A stretch of 64,000 bases of DNA from Zarea fungicola. Taxonomy: Eukaryota > Ascomycota > Sordariomycetes > Hypocreales > Cordycipitaceae. Made by a program: the position numbers and the translations under genes. Of the stretch, positions 1-11,206 are shown piece after piece (positions within the stretch are counted from its first letter, which is position 1; every line of letters starts with the position of its first letter). The DNA lies in NCBI GenBank assembly GCA_900169235.1, contig FWCC01000075.1, positions 1 through 64,000 of the forward strand, given 5' to 3'. The notes below the pieces were generated by a model. The model worked only from the letters and a program-made list of their open reading frames with translations. It made no database searches and was not told the DNA's origin.

Positions 1-612
1 TAAGCTTTTTATAACTTAATAATAAAAGAAAATATTTAAGGTGGTTTTTAAGGTGCTAGAATTATACCTTTTAATCTAGAAAAGGTTATTTTTATATTAG
101 AACTTAAGTTTTAAACGCTAAGTCCTTAAAACTTATATCTAGGATCTGCTAGGTCTTAGGTCTCTAAAACACTAGGTACCGCGACTAAAGTGGTTTTATA
201 GTCTTTTATTTTGAAAAATCAAATAATAGATTACCTAGGTAGCTCCCTAACTAAAAGTCTTAATATACTTAAGAGTTTTAAGAAAGGTGTGATGGCTATT
301 ATGCATAAGGTAGCCCTTTTACGCGCTTAGGTGCGTGGCCTTAAGGCCATAAATAAGCTACTTAGTAAGCGCTGGCGAGCCAAAAAAACTAGGCTTTAAG
401 TAAAAGGGTCACTCTTTATATAAGATATAAGAGATTTAAAGGAGCAGCTAGACGTGGATATTTAGGTATATGGCGAAAGGAAGGCTTATAGCGGTTAAAA
501 GGAATGGGTTGAAACGCGTGGGCGGCGATGTAGTGCCTGCGGCAAGACTGGACATAATGCGCGCACTTGTACTATAGATGTGGAAACTAGTGAGGAAGAG
601 GATTCTGATTAA
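1..612 (+). pseudogene. C-terminal remnant of Fot1-like transposase
   Basis: Read in one frame, about 310-612 still encodes the usual C-terminal tail of Fot1-like transposases: an arginine/lysine-rich segment (SKRWRAKKTR) and then a zinc-knuckle-like CSACGKTGHNARTC motif at about 528-573. An acidic tail EEEDSD and a stop at 610-612 follow. At least four in-frame stops between 300 and 500 break the frame. Most sit where CAG or CAA would be expected, so RIP is the likely cause. The DDE catalytic region is not recognisable in the part present. The copy is not functional. Confidence 0.8.
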
Positions 613-678
613 GTTTAGATGTTTTTTTATATTGTGGTTGAATTATTAATGGTTGAAGGTTGAAGGGTCATGGAAGGT

Positions 679-719
679 AGGCGACCCGCTTGTTTAGGCG
701 ACCCGCTTATTAACCACGT
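679..719. repeat. Right terminal inverted repeat of element 1
   Basis: The outer end reads (reverse complement) ACGTGGTTAATAAGCGGG. Inside it a short motif, AAGCGGGTCGCC, occurs twice in tandem. The same two-part design is present at both ends of the second element, which assigns this fragment to the same family. Confidence 0.85.
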
Positions 720-721
720 TA

Positions 722-1378
722 TATTAATACTTACTAGGTAACTTATTTATATAGGGTGCTTATAATACCTTTATAAAGATAAGCTCTAAGGAGGGATATT
801 AGACCTATAAGGCTAAAGTAAAAATAAAATTATAAAAAAGTAAGGTAGAATAATAAATATTTTTATTTTAATTAAGCTATTAATAGTAAAAGGGCTAAAA
901 CCTAGCTAGATTTACCCTAAACTCCTCTTTAACCTAAAATCCTTTAAGCTACTATATAAGTATTTATCATTTTAACCTAAAGTTAACCTAAAGTTAACCT
1001 AAAGTAGGTAGGGTTTTGCCTTAAATAGTAGCTCCTTTAGTCCTAAGCTTAGGGTCTATTATAATACCCCTATCTCCTTCCTAAGTAACTACTATAATAC
1101 CTTTATCTTCTCCTCTTTAAGTAATAGCTATAATACCCCTAGATTTAGGTAAAAGACCTTTACCTACTACCCTAACCTCCTAAGGGAATATAAGTATATA
1201 TTTTATAGTAGTATTAGCTATAGCCTAGAAGAAGGTAGTCTATATTACCTATATATCTAAGTAAATAGTATATAGGAATCTATTAGTCTCCTAAAGTTCA
1301 GCCTAGAGCCCCCCTAATTCCTTTTAAAGTCTATCTAGATTAGCTTAAATTTTATTAATTTACTATTTCTTATTAATA
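722..1378. other. AT-rich RIP-mutated spacer between two transposons
   Basis: No open frame of note. The stretch is rich in TA and poor in CpA, like the elements on either side, so it is probably older repeat DNA. It holds a perfect 11-bp triplication at 972-1004 and three imperfect copies of a TATAATACC-containing unit between about 1055 and 1140. Confidence 0.6.
972..1004. repeat. Three tandem copies of an 11-bp unit
   Basis: The unit TTAACCTAAAG is repeated three times without mismatch inside the RIP-mutated spacer. Confidence 0.85.
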
Positions 1379-1380
1379 TA

Positions 1381-1422
1381 ACGTGGTTGATAAGCGAGTC
1401 GGCCAGACAAGCAAGTCGGCCA
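1381..1422. repeat. Left terminal inverted repeat of element 2
   Basis: Starts ACGTGGTTGATAAGCGAG. It contains AAGCGAGTCGGCC followed by a near-identical AAGCAAGTCGGCC, a tandem sub-repeat inside the TIR. It pairs with 3201-3242. Confidence 0.9.
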
Positions 1423-1487
1423 CCTTCTACGACCCTTCACCCTTTAACCATTAATAATTCAACTATAATATAAAAAATCATCTAAAA

Positions 1488-3100
1488 TTAGTTAGAATCC
1501 TCTTCCTTACTAGTTTCTATATTTATTATATATGTACGCGCATTATGTCTAGTCTGGCCACAGACACCACATTGCCAACCGCGCGTTTTAACGCATGGCT
1601 TGCGACCACTATAAGCCTTCCTTTTGTCTTATACCTGAATATCTATATCTATCTGCTCCTTTAAGTCTCTTATACCCTGTACAGAAAGAGATCCTTCTGC
1701 CTATAGTCTAGTTTTTTTTGCCTGGCGACGCTTGCTAACTAGCTTATTTGCTGCCTTAAGGCCGCTAATATAAGCGCGTAAAAACGCAACCTTATATATA
1801 ATGGCGATTATACCCTTCTCTAGACTATTAAGCGCTTTAAGAGTTTGAGTTAGGGAGCTTTCTAGGTGATCGCTTATTTGTTTTTTTAGAATTAAAGTCT
1901 ATGTGGCTACTTTATTTACATTACTTAGCGTTTTAGAAACCTAAGACCTAGCCGTTCTAGGACATGAGTTTTTAGGACTTAGCGTCTTAAACTTAAGATC
2001 TAATGTAGAGATGACCTTTTTAGGATTAAAAGGTACAATACCAGCGCCGCAAAATCTACCTTAGATATTTTCTTTTATTATAGAGTCGTAAAAAGCGGTA
2101 TAAAACGCAGGGAAAAAGTCCTCCTTTATAATATACATAATGCTAGCCTTTATAAGATTCTTAATTTGCCGCCTATAAGACTTTTTAAGTGGACTAAAAT
2201 AGCTAATATTTAAAGGCTAGAGTATATAAGAAGAATATATAGGTATATATAGTATAATAATTTTATTCTCTTAATAGTAGAGCTTAAATTTAGTTAAGTA
2301 GTGACTTTTATAGCTATTAAGGATAAAGAGGCGGTAGGCACCCTTAACTTAATCTTTTATAGATTTATAAAAGTATTTAGCCTAATCTATACTAATTTTA
2401 TTTATTATCTAGCCATTAGAGCTTATATTAACGCGCTAATTTATAAGAAGTTATATATCTTTAAACTAGGTTATAAGGAGATTTTAGCCCTTTACTATAA
2501 TATATGGCGGCACCATCTAGCCCTAGGAATTAACCCCCTAGATTATAGTAACCTATTCCCTATTACCAGGCTACACTACTTTTACTTTTTTAGTTTAATT
2601 AGAACTTATAATAACCATTTCTATAGAGATAAGGCCTATTATAAACCTAGTCTTATTAAAGTTATAGATATTAGACTCTTAGATACCATATTTTATAATT
2701 ATATTCTATAGAAGCTTAAATTAGCTATAAATAATTATTAGATCTTTGTATTTAGCTCTCTAATAGTTATATCTCTATTTAAAATGCATAGTAAGTTCTG
2801 GTTAGCGCTATATGAGGTTTTTCGCCTAGCGCACGCTAACGCGTCCACTGTCGCGTTCTGCCAGCAGAAGATTCGCCATATCTTCTACGTTCGCATACTA
2901 AGGAGGTAGCCCTTATAAATCTAGCTAAAGAATGTATTTTACTATTGCTTTTTCCTCTAAATCTATAAGCTTCTTAGAATTAATGATGTAGTTGCGTCTT
3001 AATGTTTTCCCTAACCTATGGTCATATAATATTATTCGAGGCACATTATAGATTAACGCAGCTTTCCTATAACTTTATTTTAGGTCTTATTTAATAGCCT
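1488..3100 (-). pseudogene. Fot1-like transposase remnant
   Basis: On the minus strand the C-terminal end is recognisable at about 1488-1570. A degraded zinc knuckle (CGVCGQTRHNARTY) and the tail ETSKEEDSN precede a stop at 1488-1490, matching the copy at 1-612 residue for residue apart from RIP-type substitutions. The rest of the frame toward 3100 is full of stop codons; the 5' limit is set only from the expected transposase length (about 540 aa). Not functional. Confidence 0.75.
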
Positions 3101-3200
3101 AAAGAGTAAGAATAATTCTTAATTCATTTAATAGATTTTCCATATATGGTTATTAAGTAATAATAATCTTAAGAGAGATGATGTAGAAAACCATATGGAG

Positions 3201-3242
3201 TGGCCGACTCGCTTATCTAGCTGACTCGCTTATTAACCACGT
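3201..3242. repeat. Right terminal inverted repeat of element 2
   Basis: Reverse complement of the 1381-1422 repeat with about five transitions. It ends ...TTATTAACCACGT and is followed by TA. Confidence 0.9.
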
Positions 3243-3244
3243 TA

Positions 3245-4080
3245 ACTATTATTTAATTATTAGTTTTTATTATAGGACCGTTTCAACTCTAATACGCAGT
3301 CAATTAATGCGGATCTCACCGGAACATGGGGAATTCGAAATGGTGGCTGGTCAGTTAGTACGGACGTAGTCTAGCTCTGCCGGAAAACCCGACAGATTGG
3401 CACAGTTCGAATGAACTTGTCTCATCACCGGAGCCACTTTTGGGACTCGCCTCAGAAACGACGAAGCAGTTTACGACAAATTCTTTGCTGTTTCCATGCT
3501 AGCAAGATTCCGTTTTAGTTAAATATGAACGGATGATCGCAGTATAGAACAGTTACTGTTTTTATCCTCCTCAAGCACCCGGATACAAGCCCGGTGTTAC
3601 TGTTCCGGGATTCACTGTATTTCCGGCCAACAGCCGGCCGAGAACAGTGGACCAAGTCTCAGGGCCATTACACGTTGCAATTGATGCTTCAGCATGCAGA
3701 AACCACGGATGAAGCCGTTTTCTCCATGGGAACGGGCTTTACCAGTATCCGAACCGGAGATTACAAGGTCTGCACTTCACAAAGGCAGTCTGGGGTCATA
3801 GTCGATTGAATTATTATCCATTCAAATGTCAGCAAAAGGTAATCAGCCGAGGAAACTAGTTGTTAGACCCACCGCTGCCGAGGCCTGGAGGACTTGCTAC
3901 CTATTTATATTCTTTCCCCAGTAAGTATAGGTGTCAGATTAACTAGTTTCAGCCCCTAACGGAGTACTTTGTTTGCTTATTGCGTTGTAAAACCGAAGTC
4001 TCTCATTCATCCCAACTTTAACATCATCCGGATACCCAAAACTACCAAAGTTAAAAACAAAAATATATATACAGTGAACC
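3245..4080. other. Intergenic, transposon edge to carotenoid oxygenase
   Basis: Base composition changes sharply near 3270 from AT-rich RIP-affected sequence to ordinary sequence. A 71-codon open frame at 3594-3809 has no recognisable features. No gene is supported here. The stretch presumably holds the promoter of the gene starting at 4081. Confidence 0.5.
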
Positions 4081-5969
4081 ATGGCTACTAATCAAGGTGT
4101 TCTCCGATCAGTTAGCCTGCAAGAAGGCGACCATGAGCAGGCAGTCAAGAACCTTTTGGACGAAGCATGGGCTGAATGGCCAAACTGGGCAGGCGTAAGT
4201 GGCGTCGAAATCTCCGGCGCTCAATTGAACCGTTAACCTTTTTTTTTTTTTTTTTACACTTATTCTGGTTAACTAACCACAACAAATAGTTCACTGGTCT
4301 TCGGGAAGAACGGGGACCAATTCAGTGCAACATCAAGGGCAAAATTCCTTCTTGGGCTGCTGGCAGCTTGTTTCGCACGGGTCCTGGATCTTGGCAAATC
4401 GACGATACACCCACAGGCACCCTGCAGCTGGACCATTGGTTCGATGGACTGGCCCAATCCCATCGCTTCGACATCCTGCCGACGCCCGGCGTTGCTGGTG
4501 GCATGAGCGTTACATACACATCGCGCCACCAGTCGCAGGACTTTGTCAAACACATCCAGGAGCATGGCAATGGCGAGGTCTTTACCTTTGCGCAGCGACG
4601 GGACCCTTGCATCGGCATTCTCGGCAAGGTCATGAGCGAGTTCCAGCCCGCAGAAAAGGCTCAGAAGCCTAGGGTTGTCGTCGGCGCCAATGTCGAGAAT
4701 ATTTGCGTCGCCGTCCATGCTGACGTCCCGGGCCTTCCGGCCCCAGCGGCGTCTGAGAAGAAAAACGGCAGCGGCAAGTCCTCATTGCCGGAGACGGTTT
4801 GGATCACCAGCGACAGCGCCAAGATGCGCCGCGTGGACCCCTTGACGCTGGAGACAATGGAGGTTGCCGACCAGACGGCCTTTCACCCAGATCTCAAGGG
4901 CTTCATCTCATGCACGCACGCGCACAAGTGCCCGCGCACCGGCGACTTCTTCAACTTCAACCTCGAGCTCGGCGCAAAGGCCACCTACCGCGTCTTCACC
5001 GTCAGCGCCGCCACCGGCAAGACGGAGATCCTGGCCACCATTTCGCGCCGCGACGTGCCCCCGGCCTACATCCACAGCTTCTTCCTGACACAAAACTACG
5101 TCATCCTATGCATCCCCAGCACGCACTTTATCAAGGGTGGGCTCCAGGTCAAGGAGGAGCGCAATATTCTCGACGCCATCACACCGTTTGCCGAGTCGCA
5201 AAAGGTGCACTGGTTCGTCGTGGATCGCATGCGCGGGCGGGGCGTCGTGGCCGAGTTTGAGAGCGATGCCGGCTTCTTCTTTCACAGCGTCAACTCCTTT
5301 GAGGAGCCCGGCGACGACGGATCCCTAAACATCTTTTGCGACGTCGTCGAGTACCCCAACCAAGACATCCTGCGCAGCCTATACTACGACGTCCTCGTGA
5401 ACCGCAACAAAAAGGGCTCCGACTTTTACAGCGAGGACAGCAGACGCCGCGGCGTCCTGATCCGCCTAGGACGTTACAGGCTCAACATCAACCCCCGCGC
5501 CAGTGGCGGCGCGTCGGGCAAAGCAGTGGTTCAAAAGGCGGAAAAGGACCTGACGGTGCTCACGCCGCACGCGGGCGAGCTGGCGTCCATCAACCCCAAT
5601 TACAACACCCGTCGCCATCGGTACATGTACAGCCTGTGCAACCGCGGCCTGAGCAGCCTGTTTGACGGCATCGTCAAGACGGACACGGCCACGCAAGAGG
5701 CCCTGTTCTGGAACAACGAAAAGGGCAACACGCCTGGCGAGCCCATCTTTGTGCCCCGTCCGGGCGCCGTGGATGAGGACGACGGCTGCCTGCTGAGCCT
5801 TGTGCTGGACGGCAACAACAAGTCGAGCTACATGCTGTGCCTGGACGCCAGAACCATGACGGAGCTGGGGCGCGCCGAGGTCGGCTTTCCTGTCGGCCTG
5901 GGGTTCCACGGGCTGCATACCAAGGCACAGCCTCCGCTGGCTGCATCGTCGTTTAAATCACACATCTAA
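4081..5969 (+). CDS. Carotenoid oxygenase (RPE65/CCD family)
   Basis: Two exons, 4081-4194 and 4290-5969, give 597 aa. The intron has a GTAAGT donor, a poly-T tract and a TAG acceptor. The product belongs to the non-heme Fe(II) dioxygenases that cleave double bonds in carotenoids, apocarotenoids or stilbenes. The four expected iron-binding histidines are visible in order: SCTHAHKC (about 4910), PAYIHSFF (about 5070), FFFHSVN (about 5280) and GFHGLH near the C-terminus (about 5905). The N-terminal family block FRTGPGSWQI and HWFDGLAQSHRF are also present. No signal peptide is seen, consistent with a cytosolic or membrane-peripheral enzyme. No phytoene synthase or desaturase is adjacent, so the substrate cannot be read from context; torulene/beta-carotene cleavage (CarT/CarX-like) and stilbene cleavage (CAO-1-like) both remain possible. 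Confidence 0.92.
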
Positions 5970-6899
5970 AAGTTAGAGTATATATTTACAAAATGATGAA
6001 ATGAAGCATTGCAATAATACTTTTCAATCACGTGGACCTAAATTTATAATTAGGAAGAAGCCGGCCCCTGTTTTCCCGCGGCGTTGCAGGAAGAGAACCA
6101 TTTCGTCATACAGCATTTTGTCTTGTAAGCTGCCATTTCTGTCCTCGGGTATTGTAGCGCAGTTTTTAAAGGGGTCAACCTTTATAGGAATAAAATGGAG
6201 CTTGCTTGGCTGTAATGGCGTACTTGTACGTAGTAGTCCTTGGACGAAGGGTTGGAAGCGAGTTGTGAGTAGCAGTGAGCGTGAGCCGGTGAAGCAAGGT
6301 GTGGCGGGGCTCGCGCTCTTCTACGTGTAGCATCACGCCGGTATAGACGGACAATTTGTCTGCAACTTGATGGCTCTTTTATATTTCTGACTGGGACTGC
6401 CCAGGCCAGGCGTCGTCGCTCCAACAGCCCGCATGTAACACTGCCGACAAAGCCGCTCACAGGCAACCCGCGCCACAAAAGGCGGATAGACTGCGCCATT
6501 AAAAAGTCGATTTCTACTGGCATGGAAGCAGGCTATGCTCGGAGGCGAGCTGCACTTGCATAAACGCGATCTGTATTTGCAGAAAGGCAACCCTAGGTTT
6601 GCAGACAGGCAGCCAACAGAAAGGCGGCTAAAACCTGCAGAAAGGCGACCCAGGCTGAACAAAAAAAAAAAGCAGCCCAAGTGCACAGCAAACAGGCAGA
6701 GTGCCTCACACAAATGCCTTTTCTTCGGGCGATTATTGTTCCTCCATGTTGTGGTCGTCCAACATTCAATATCCTGAATATACAGCCATCAGCCATTGCT
6801 AATGCATCATCTTCTCGCTTTATTTTCGTCTCCAGGCGTCTGCAATCGTACTAGCTTTCTTCACCAGTTGCCTCTCGCTGTTCAAATCGCAGATTCTAC
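5970..6899. other. Intergenic between carotenoid oxygenase and APH-like gene
   Basis: No gene is supported; the open frames present overlap in several frames and look random. A degenerate repeat cluster lies at about 6575-6660. The last 100 bases before 6900 are pyrimidine-rich and probably leader sequence. Confidence 0.5.
6575..6660. repeat. Degenerate GCAGAAAGGC repeat cluster
   Basis: Four imperfect copies of a (GC/AA)CAGAAAGGC(A/G)(A/G)CC-type motif occur within about 85 bases, at roughly 6578, 6600, 6617 and 6637. Confidence 0.55.
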
Positions 6900-8147
6900 A
6901 TGGCAGCAACACAAAACGATGACAGCTGGCATGGCTTGGCCAGCCTTTCCCCAGGATCGGACAAGTATAAACAGATTGAGCACCTCTTGTCCGATGCCAA
7001 TTTTGCCCACCTCAGCACACGGGCGCTGGACTCGCGACGGAAACATCAGCCAAATCTGCCCTTGAATATTCAATGTAGCGTCAAAGAAAAGCATTTTACG
7101 TCTGGCTTTGAGAATGTCGTCTTCCAAGTTGACTTCTCGGACAATGTCCAGTGGGCCGCGCGAGTCCCATACAAGAAATTCGATGATGGTGACAGAGTCT
7201 CCATGCTCAGTGAGGTTGCTACCATGGCACTCATTAAAAGAAAAACGACCATTCCTATCCCGACTGTGTTCGATTTCGAAGCGTCGGCAGATCAAGATTT
7301 CGGCTATCCGTACACCATGATGGAGCGCCTACCCGGCCGTCAAGTTTCCAATGGAGTGGCGAGATCCATCCCTCAGCAATATCATGCCAAAATAGCCAAA
7401 CAGGTTGCGAATGTCTTTGCAGAGCTTCAAAATCTGACGTTTAGCCGCATCGGGCGCATTTGGTGCGGTGATGATGCTGATGGGCCCGCCGAGGTGATCC
7501 CAATGGCCCGGCATGCTTCGCCAGGGCCTCTTGAAACGTCACTCGAATACTTTTACTACCAGAGGCAAGAGGAAAATCGACAAATCATGGCAATGCACCC
7601 CAGCGCAGACCCAGAGTGGCTCACGGCCTGCTGGGTGCTGAAATCGGCGCTGCCCTACATGATTATTGAGGATCGCGTGCGAGGCCCATTCCCGCTTTGC
7701 CATCTCGATTTACACTACGGCAACATGCTCATCGATGACGACTACAACTTGACAGGCATCATTGACTGGAGCAATGCGCAGGCCGCACCTCTTGAGCAGC
7801 TATCTGTCTGCCCCAAGCTGGTCGCGTTCCCAGGACTGTCTGCGGAAGAAAATCGGCCTATACTCGAGCTAAAGAAGCTGGTCCTGGAGGCGCTCAGCGA
7901 AATGGAAAAGACACAGACAAAAAGACCACCAATCGACACGCCGGAGCTGGACATGGCAGAGAAGAGGCACCTGACGCCTCTCTCCAGCTACATGGCTTCA
8001 GAAAGGGCTATCATTACGCACCGCCAGTACATGGCAAGCCCACAAGGAAGCCTTTGGGCGGGGAAGAAGACAGCCAAGCTCATTTACAGAGAAAGCGTGA
8101 GCTGGGAGCAGCTACAGCAGGTTTACGGCACAATGCCACTTGTTTAA
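6900..8147 (+). CDS. Aminoglycoside phosphotransferase-like (APH) family kinase
   Basis: Single exon, 415 aa. The protein has the APH/choline-kinase-like fold common in fungal genomes. The catalytic loop reads HLDLHYGNMLID at about residues 268-279, and the metal-binding Asp lies in GIIDWSNA at about 286-293. An N-lobe nucleotide-binding segment (NVVFQVDFSDNVQWAARVP) is at about 72-90, with a hinge-like YPYTMMERLPG at 137-147. Fungal members usually phosphorylate small metabolites or have unknown substrates, and antibiotic resistance should not be assumed. The first ATG of the frame was used; the upstream sequence is pyrimidine-rich. It has no obvious link to its neighbours. Confidence 0.88.
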   Translation: MAATQNDDSWHGLASLSPGSDKYKQIEHLLSDANFAHLSTRALDSRRKHQPNLPLNIQCSVKEKHFTSGFENVVFQVDFSDNVQWAARVPYKKFDDGDRVSMLSEVATMALIKRKTTIPIPTVFDFEASADQDFGYPYTMMERLPGRQVSNGVARSIPQQYHAKIAKQVANVFAELQNLTFSRIGRIWCGDDADGPAEVIPMARHASPGPLETSLEYFYYQRQEENRQIMAMHPSADPEWLTACWVLKSALPYMIIEDRVRGPFPLCHLDLHYGNMLIDDDYNLTGIIDWSNAQAAPLEQLSVCPKLVAFPGLSAEENRPILELKKLVLEALSEMEKTQTKRPPIDTPELDMAEKRHLTPLSSYMASERAIITHRQYMASPQGSLWAGKKTAKLIYRESVSWEQLQQVYGTMPLV

Positions 8148-8585
8148 GTGATTTTCGTGGCTGGCTCGAAACTGGCGCACTCGGTATTCCGCTCCAAGTG
8201 AAATTCGCCCGCAACGCGACGAACCCAAGGAAGCTTATAGAAAGGCCGGAGAGGGTGGATGTGATGATGGCCATGTATCTATAACTACTATAAATAAAAC
8301 TAATATTCCTGCAGGACTCGCACGTCATCAAGGCATCGAGCCACTGTCACGAGCGGCGGCGAGCGCAAAGGTCGACACGCTACGCTTGTCAAAGATCAAC
8401 CGATTGTCGTACATGGACGGCGAGATGCATACATATGGCACAGATGACGAGGAACATGATGAAGATGCAATTGCCATTATCTTTTTCGGCCTTTTCTTAC
8501 CAATTTTTCATCAGGCCACTATACTGGAACCCAAACCAGCGGCTCTTTCTTTGGTTCATGCCCTGGTAATACCAACTTGATCGTT
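8148..8585. other. Intergenic, convergent 3' ends
   Basis: Space between the APH-like gene (plus) and the reductase gene (minus). A 64-codon frame at 8386-8580 is AT-biased and featureless, and is not called. Confidence 0.45.
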
Positions 8586-9914
8586 TCAAGCGACAATCTT
8601 GTAAACCAACTTCTCCGCCGCAATAGGCCGCATATGCTGCTCCGACCGTCCGCGTCCTCCCTCGTTGCCGGCAAACAACAAAAGCCCATCCTTGGGAAGA
8701 CTTGCCAGGCCGCCCGGCATCAAGCGCGTCGGGTTCGGCTCCAACGCACCAGTGCCCAGGAATTCAAAGTACTTTGTGGCAAAAGTGCGCGCAGCTGGGT
8801 TGGCTGGAATAATTGCGCCTGTGTTATTGTCCAGTTAGCCAAAGTAAACCAAAGAGAGAGAGAAAGAAGGAAAAAGAGAGTACGAACCATTGTATCCAAT
8901 CTCAACACCGAGGCCCTCCCACACCGCACCATAAATCGGCTTCACCCTCAACCCGGAAGGATCATACTGTCCGCCCTTGGGCCCTCTAAACACCGCCATG
9001 CGTCCGTGCTCCGCCAAGGTACTCTCCGTCTTGGTCACCGTCTCACCCTCCGAGATGCAGTCCATGGCGAAATCCACGCCACGTCCGCCCGTAGCCGCTC
9101 TGACCTGGCTCGTCCAGTCCGCATCCCTGTAGTCGATGAGGACGTCGTAGTTGTACGGCGCGGCGCGGAGAAAGTCGTGCTTGGAGGCGCTGGCGAGGCC
9201 AATGAGGCAGAGCTTGCGATTGGCCGTCTTGAAGGCGTGGCGGACGAGCTGCGCGGCGTAGAGGCCGAGGGAGGTGGACGAGGCGTAGATGAGGACGTTG
9301 GTCGGCTCGTCGTCAGACCCAGACGACACGGGCGCGGGCAGGCCGGCAAAGCCCGACACAGAGGCAAAGGGGCAGGGGACACCAAGACGGGTAAAGAGGC
9401 CCTGGGCGGCGGTGAGGCTGCACATGCTAATGGTGGAGGCGGCTTCGAGGGTCATGCCGGATGGGACGCTCCAGACCAGGTCGTGGGCGACGGTGACGTA
9501 CTCTGCGAATGCGCCGGGACGATCATTGGTTGAGCAGGCTTCAGTGAATGCATGTTAGTATACATCTTACATAGTGTTAACCAAATTTGATGTTTTGGTC
9601 TTCTTTTCTCTTGTTTTAGAATCTTGGAGTAGCCTACCTCCTTGGAGGAATCCAGCCACTCGCGCACCCTCCTTTACACGCACATCATTACTGCCCTTGA
9701 GCTGCTCGCCTGCACCGACAACAACACCAGCAAAGTCGGTGCCGATAATGCGCTCCTCCTGCTCGGCAATGGGGTGAAAGACGTAGTGCTCGTCGACGGG
9801 GTTGAGCGCAACGGCGTGGACTTTGATGAGAAGCTCATTCGGACCGGGTGCGGGGATCGGAACGTCGCGCAGATGAACCGTTTTGGTGGCGGGGGTGAGA
9901 ACAAGAGCCTGCAT
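8586..9914 (-). CDS. Medium-chain dehydrogenase/reductase, enoyl-reductase type
   Basis: Three exons (9638-9914, 8888-9538, 8586-8818) encode 386 aa. The N-terminal GroES-like domain is recognisable from MQALVLTPATKTVHLRDVPIPAP, with LNPVDEHY and GTDFAGVVVGAG. The Rossmann part contains NVLIYASSTSLGLYAAQLV and IDYRDADW. There is no structural-zinc Cys cluster, so this is a zinc-independent MDR of the kind annotated as trans-acting enoyl reductase or ToxD-like in fungi. Those act on enoyl-thioesters or quinones with NADPH. No polyketide synthase is in the window, so assignment to a secondary-metabolite cluster is not supported. The final exon contains the closing EKLVYKIVA segment typical of this group. 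Confidence 0.87.
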
Positions 9915-11206
9915 CGTGTGTTGTTTTTAATTATTTATTGTGATTTGGTTATTTGTAAACTCTGCGTGTGATGTGATGGGTGACGGGTGGTTAAAAAGAC
10001 TCGATTTGAGGGTATTATCTGAGTATTATGTGACTGTATTGATTGGCACTCACAGATTTCGCGTTCCTCGTCGCAGCCTTATATCCTTTTTCAATTCACT
10101 GAGAAGATTATAAATGGGGTATCAAAGTTACGAAACTACGAAAGGTATTCCCCTTTGAGATTGGGCTGAAAAGCTGGGCTGGCTACAGTAGCTCGTTTCA
10201 ATGGCGATGGCGTCAAGCCGAATTTGTCAGCCGCAAATTTTGAGGCTGGACCACTCATTCAACCATGATACCATTGGTTACATTTTCACAAAGAAAATGT
10301 AAATTTTCAATTTATATCCAATAACTAGCATCACTATTCTGGATGAACTGTTGCCCAATTTCACGCGTCTTCGATAATCTTTACATATAGCAAGAAATCA
10401 GTATTCAGATGATTAACACTTGGACATGCAATGTCGCTCGACATGGCCGGCTTCACTCACGGCAACACTCTGCAGCGTAACAAATAGGGTTCGCCGAATT
10501 CATAGCATCATTTTCCTATTAAGCTCTAGTATCATTATCAACGGGGATCCGTTCCCACCGCTTGGCCTGCCATAGACCCATGAGTATGTCGCGCTTGTCG
10601 TCTCGTACAAGGCCTCGTCAGAAAAATGACATGCGTGGCGCGTCTACAATACAACATTCTTACAAACCAAAAAAAAATTACAACACCGAAACACCGCATC
10701 GCATGTCATGGCAACAGAACCGTGCATGGATGCGGTATTCCAACATGTCATTGCTTACAAATTGATTCAAGCGGCAAAGAGAGTAAAAAAAGGCAGAGAA
10801 AAAGTATATCCCAAAATAAATAAAAGAAAAACATGACCAAGGGACGAAAAACCGGACAAATCTACATAAAAGATCTCTAAGTTACAAAAAGGGTAGCTTC
10901 ATCCAAGAAGCAAAAGGCGCCCAAAACAGACCAGGATAAAGACACACACACAAAACAACCAAATTTCAATGAAAAAAAAAATCAATTCGGCCAACTGCCC
11001 AGTCCTCCTCCGTCCATTCATCTCCCTTGAATCAAAAAACACAATGGTGCGGAAAAAATAAACTAAATAAATAAAATGATATTTCTTCCAGTCTTTTGCA
11101 TGTCCTTATTACCCAACATGACCAAGGCTTTCCTTTTTCCGTGTCTCTTCTCTTTCGTCTTCCTTTCTTCTTCGATTCAAAGCCTTGAAAAAATCCGTTT
11201 GCTTGT
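9915..11206. other. Long intergenic region upstream of reductase, downstream of Nup170
   Basis: About 1.3 kb with A-rich tracts (10665-10990), consistent with the 3' end of the nucleoporin gene and the promoter of the reductase. Short open frames at 10562-10823 and 11032-11439 lack features. No RNA gene was recognised. Confidence 0.5.

Larger units (their letters stand above)
1..719 (+). mobile_element. Fot1/pogo-like DNA transposon, 3' part, RIP-degraded
   Basis: This is the right-hand part of a Tc1/mariner-superfamily element of the fungal Fot1/pogo type; its left part lies outside the window. The right terminal inverted repeat ends at 719 and is followed by TA, the target-site dinucleotide of this superfamily. 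The sequence is very AT-rich, and TAG/TAA triplets interrupt the transposase frame, as expected of RIP (CpA to TpA). The orientation is plus, because the C-terminal end of the transposase frame lies just inside this end. Confidence 0.85.
1381..3242 (-). mobile_element. Complete-length Fot1/pogo-like transposon, RIP-degraded
   Basis: Two 42-bp terminal inverted repeats bound a 1862-bp unit, the usual size of Fot1 elements (about 1.9 kb). TA lies directly outside each end (1379-1380 and 3243-3244), matching the TA target-site duplication. The left and right repeats differ at about five positions, all transitions, which fits RIP. The transposase remnant runs on the minus strand, so this copy is tail to tail with the partial element at 1-719. 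A small plus-strand open frame inside it (2301-2711) is antisense to the decayed transposase and is not a gene. Confidence 0.88.

Noticed and set aside
2301..2711. 136-codon plus-strand open frame in AT-rich DNA
   Set aside because: It lies antisense inside the RIP-decayed transposon; its Tyr/Ile/Leu-rich composition is what AT-rich DNA produces by chance.
8589..9533. Long plus-strand frame opposite the reductase gene
   Set aside because: Shadow of the minus-strand exon structure; the protein is Arg/Gly/Ala-rich without domains, while the opposite strand encodes a clear MDR enzyme.
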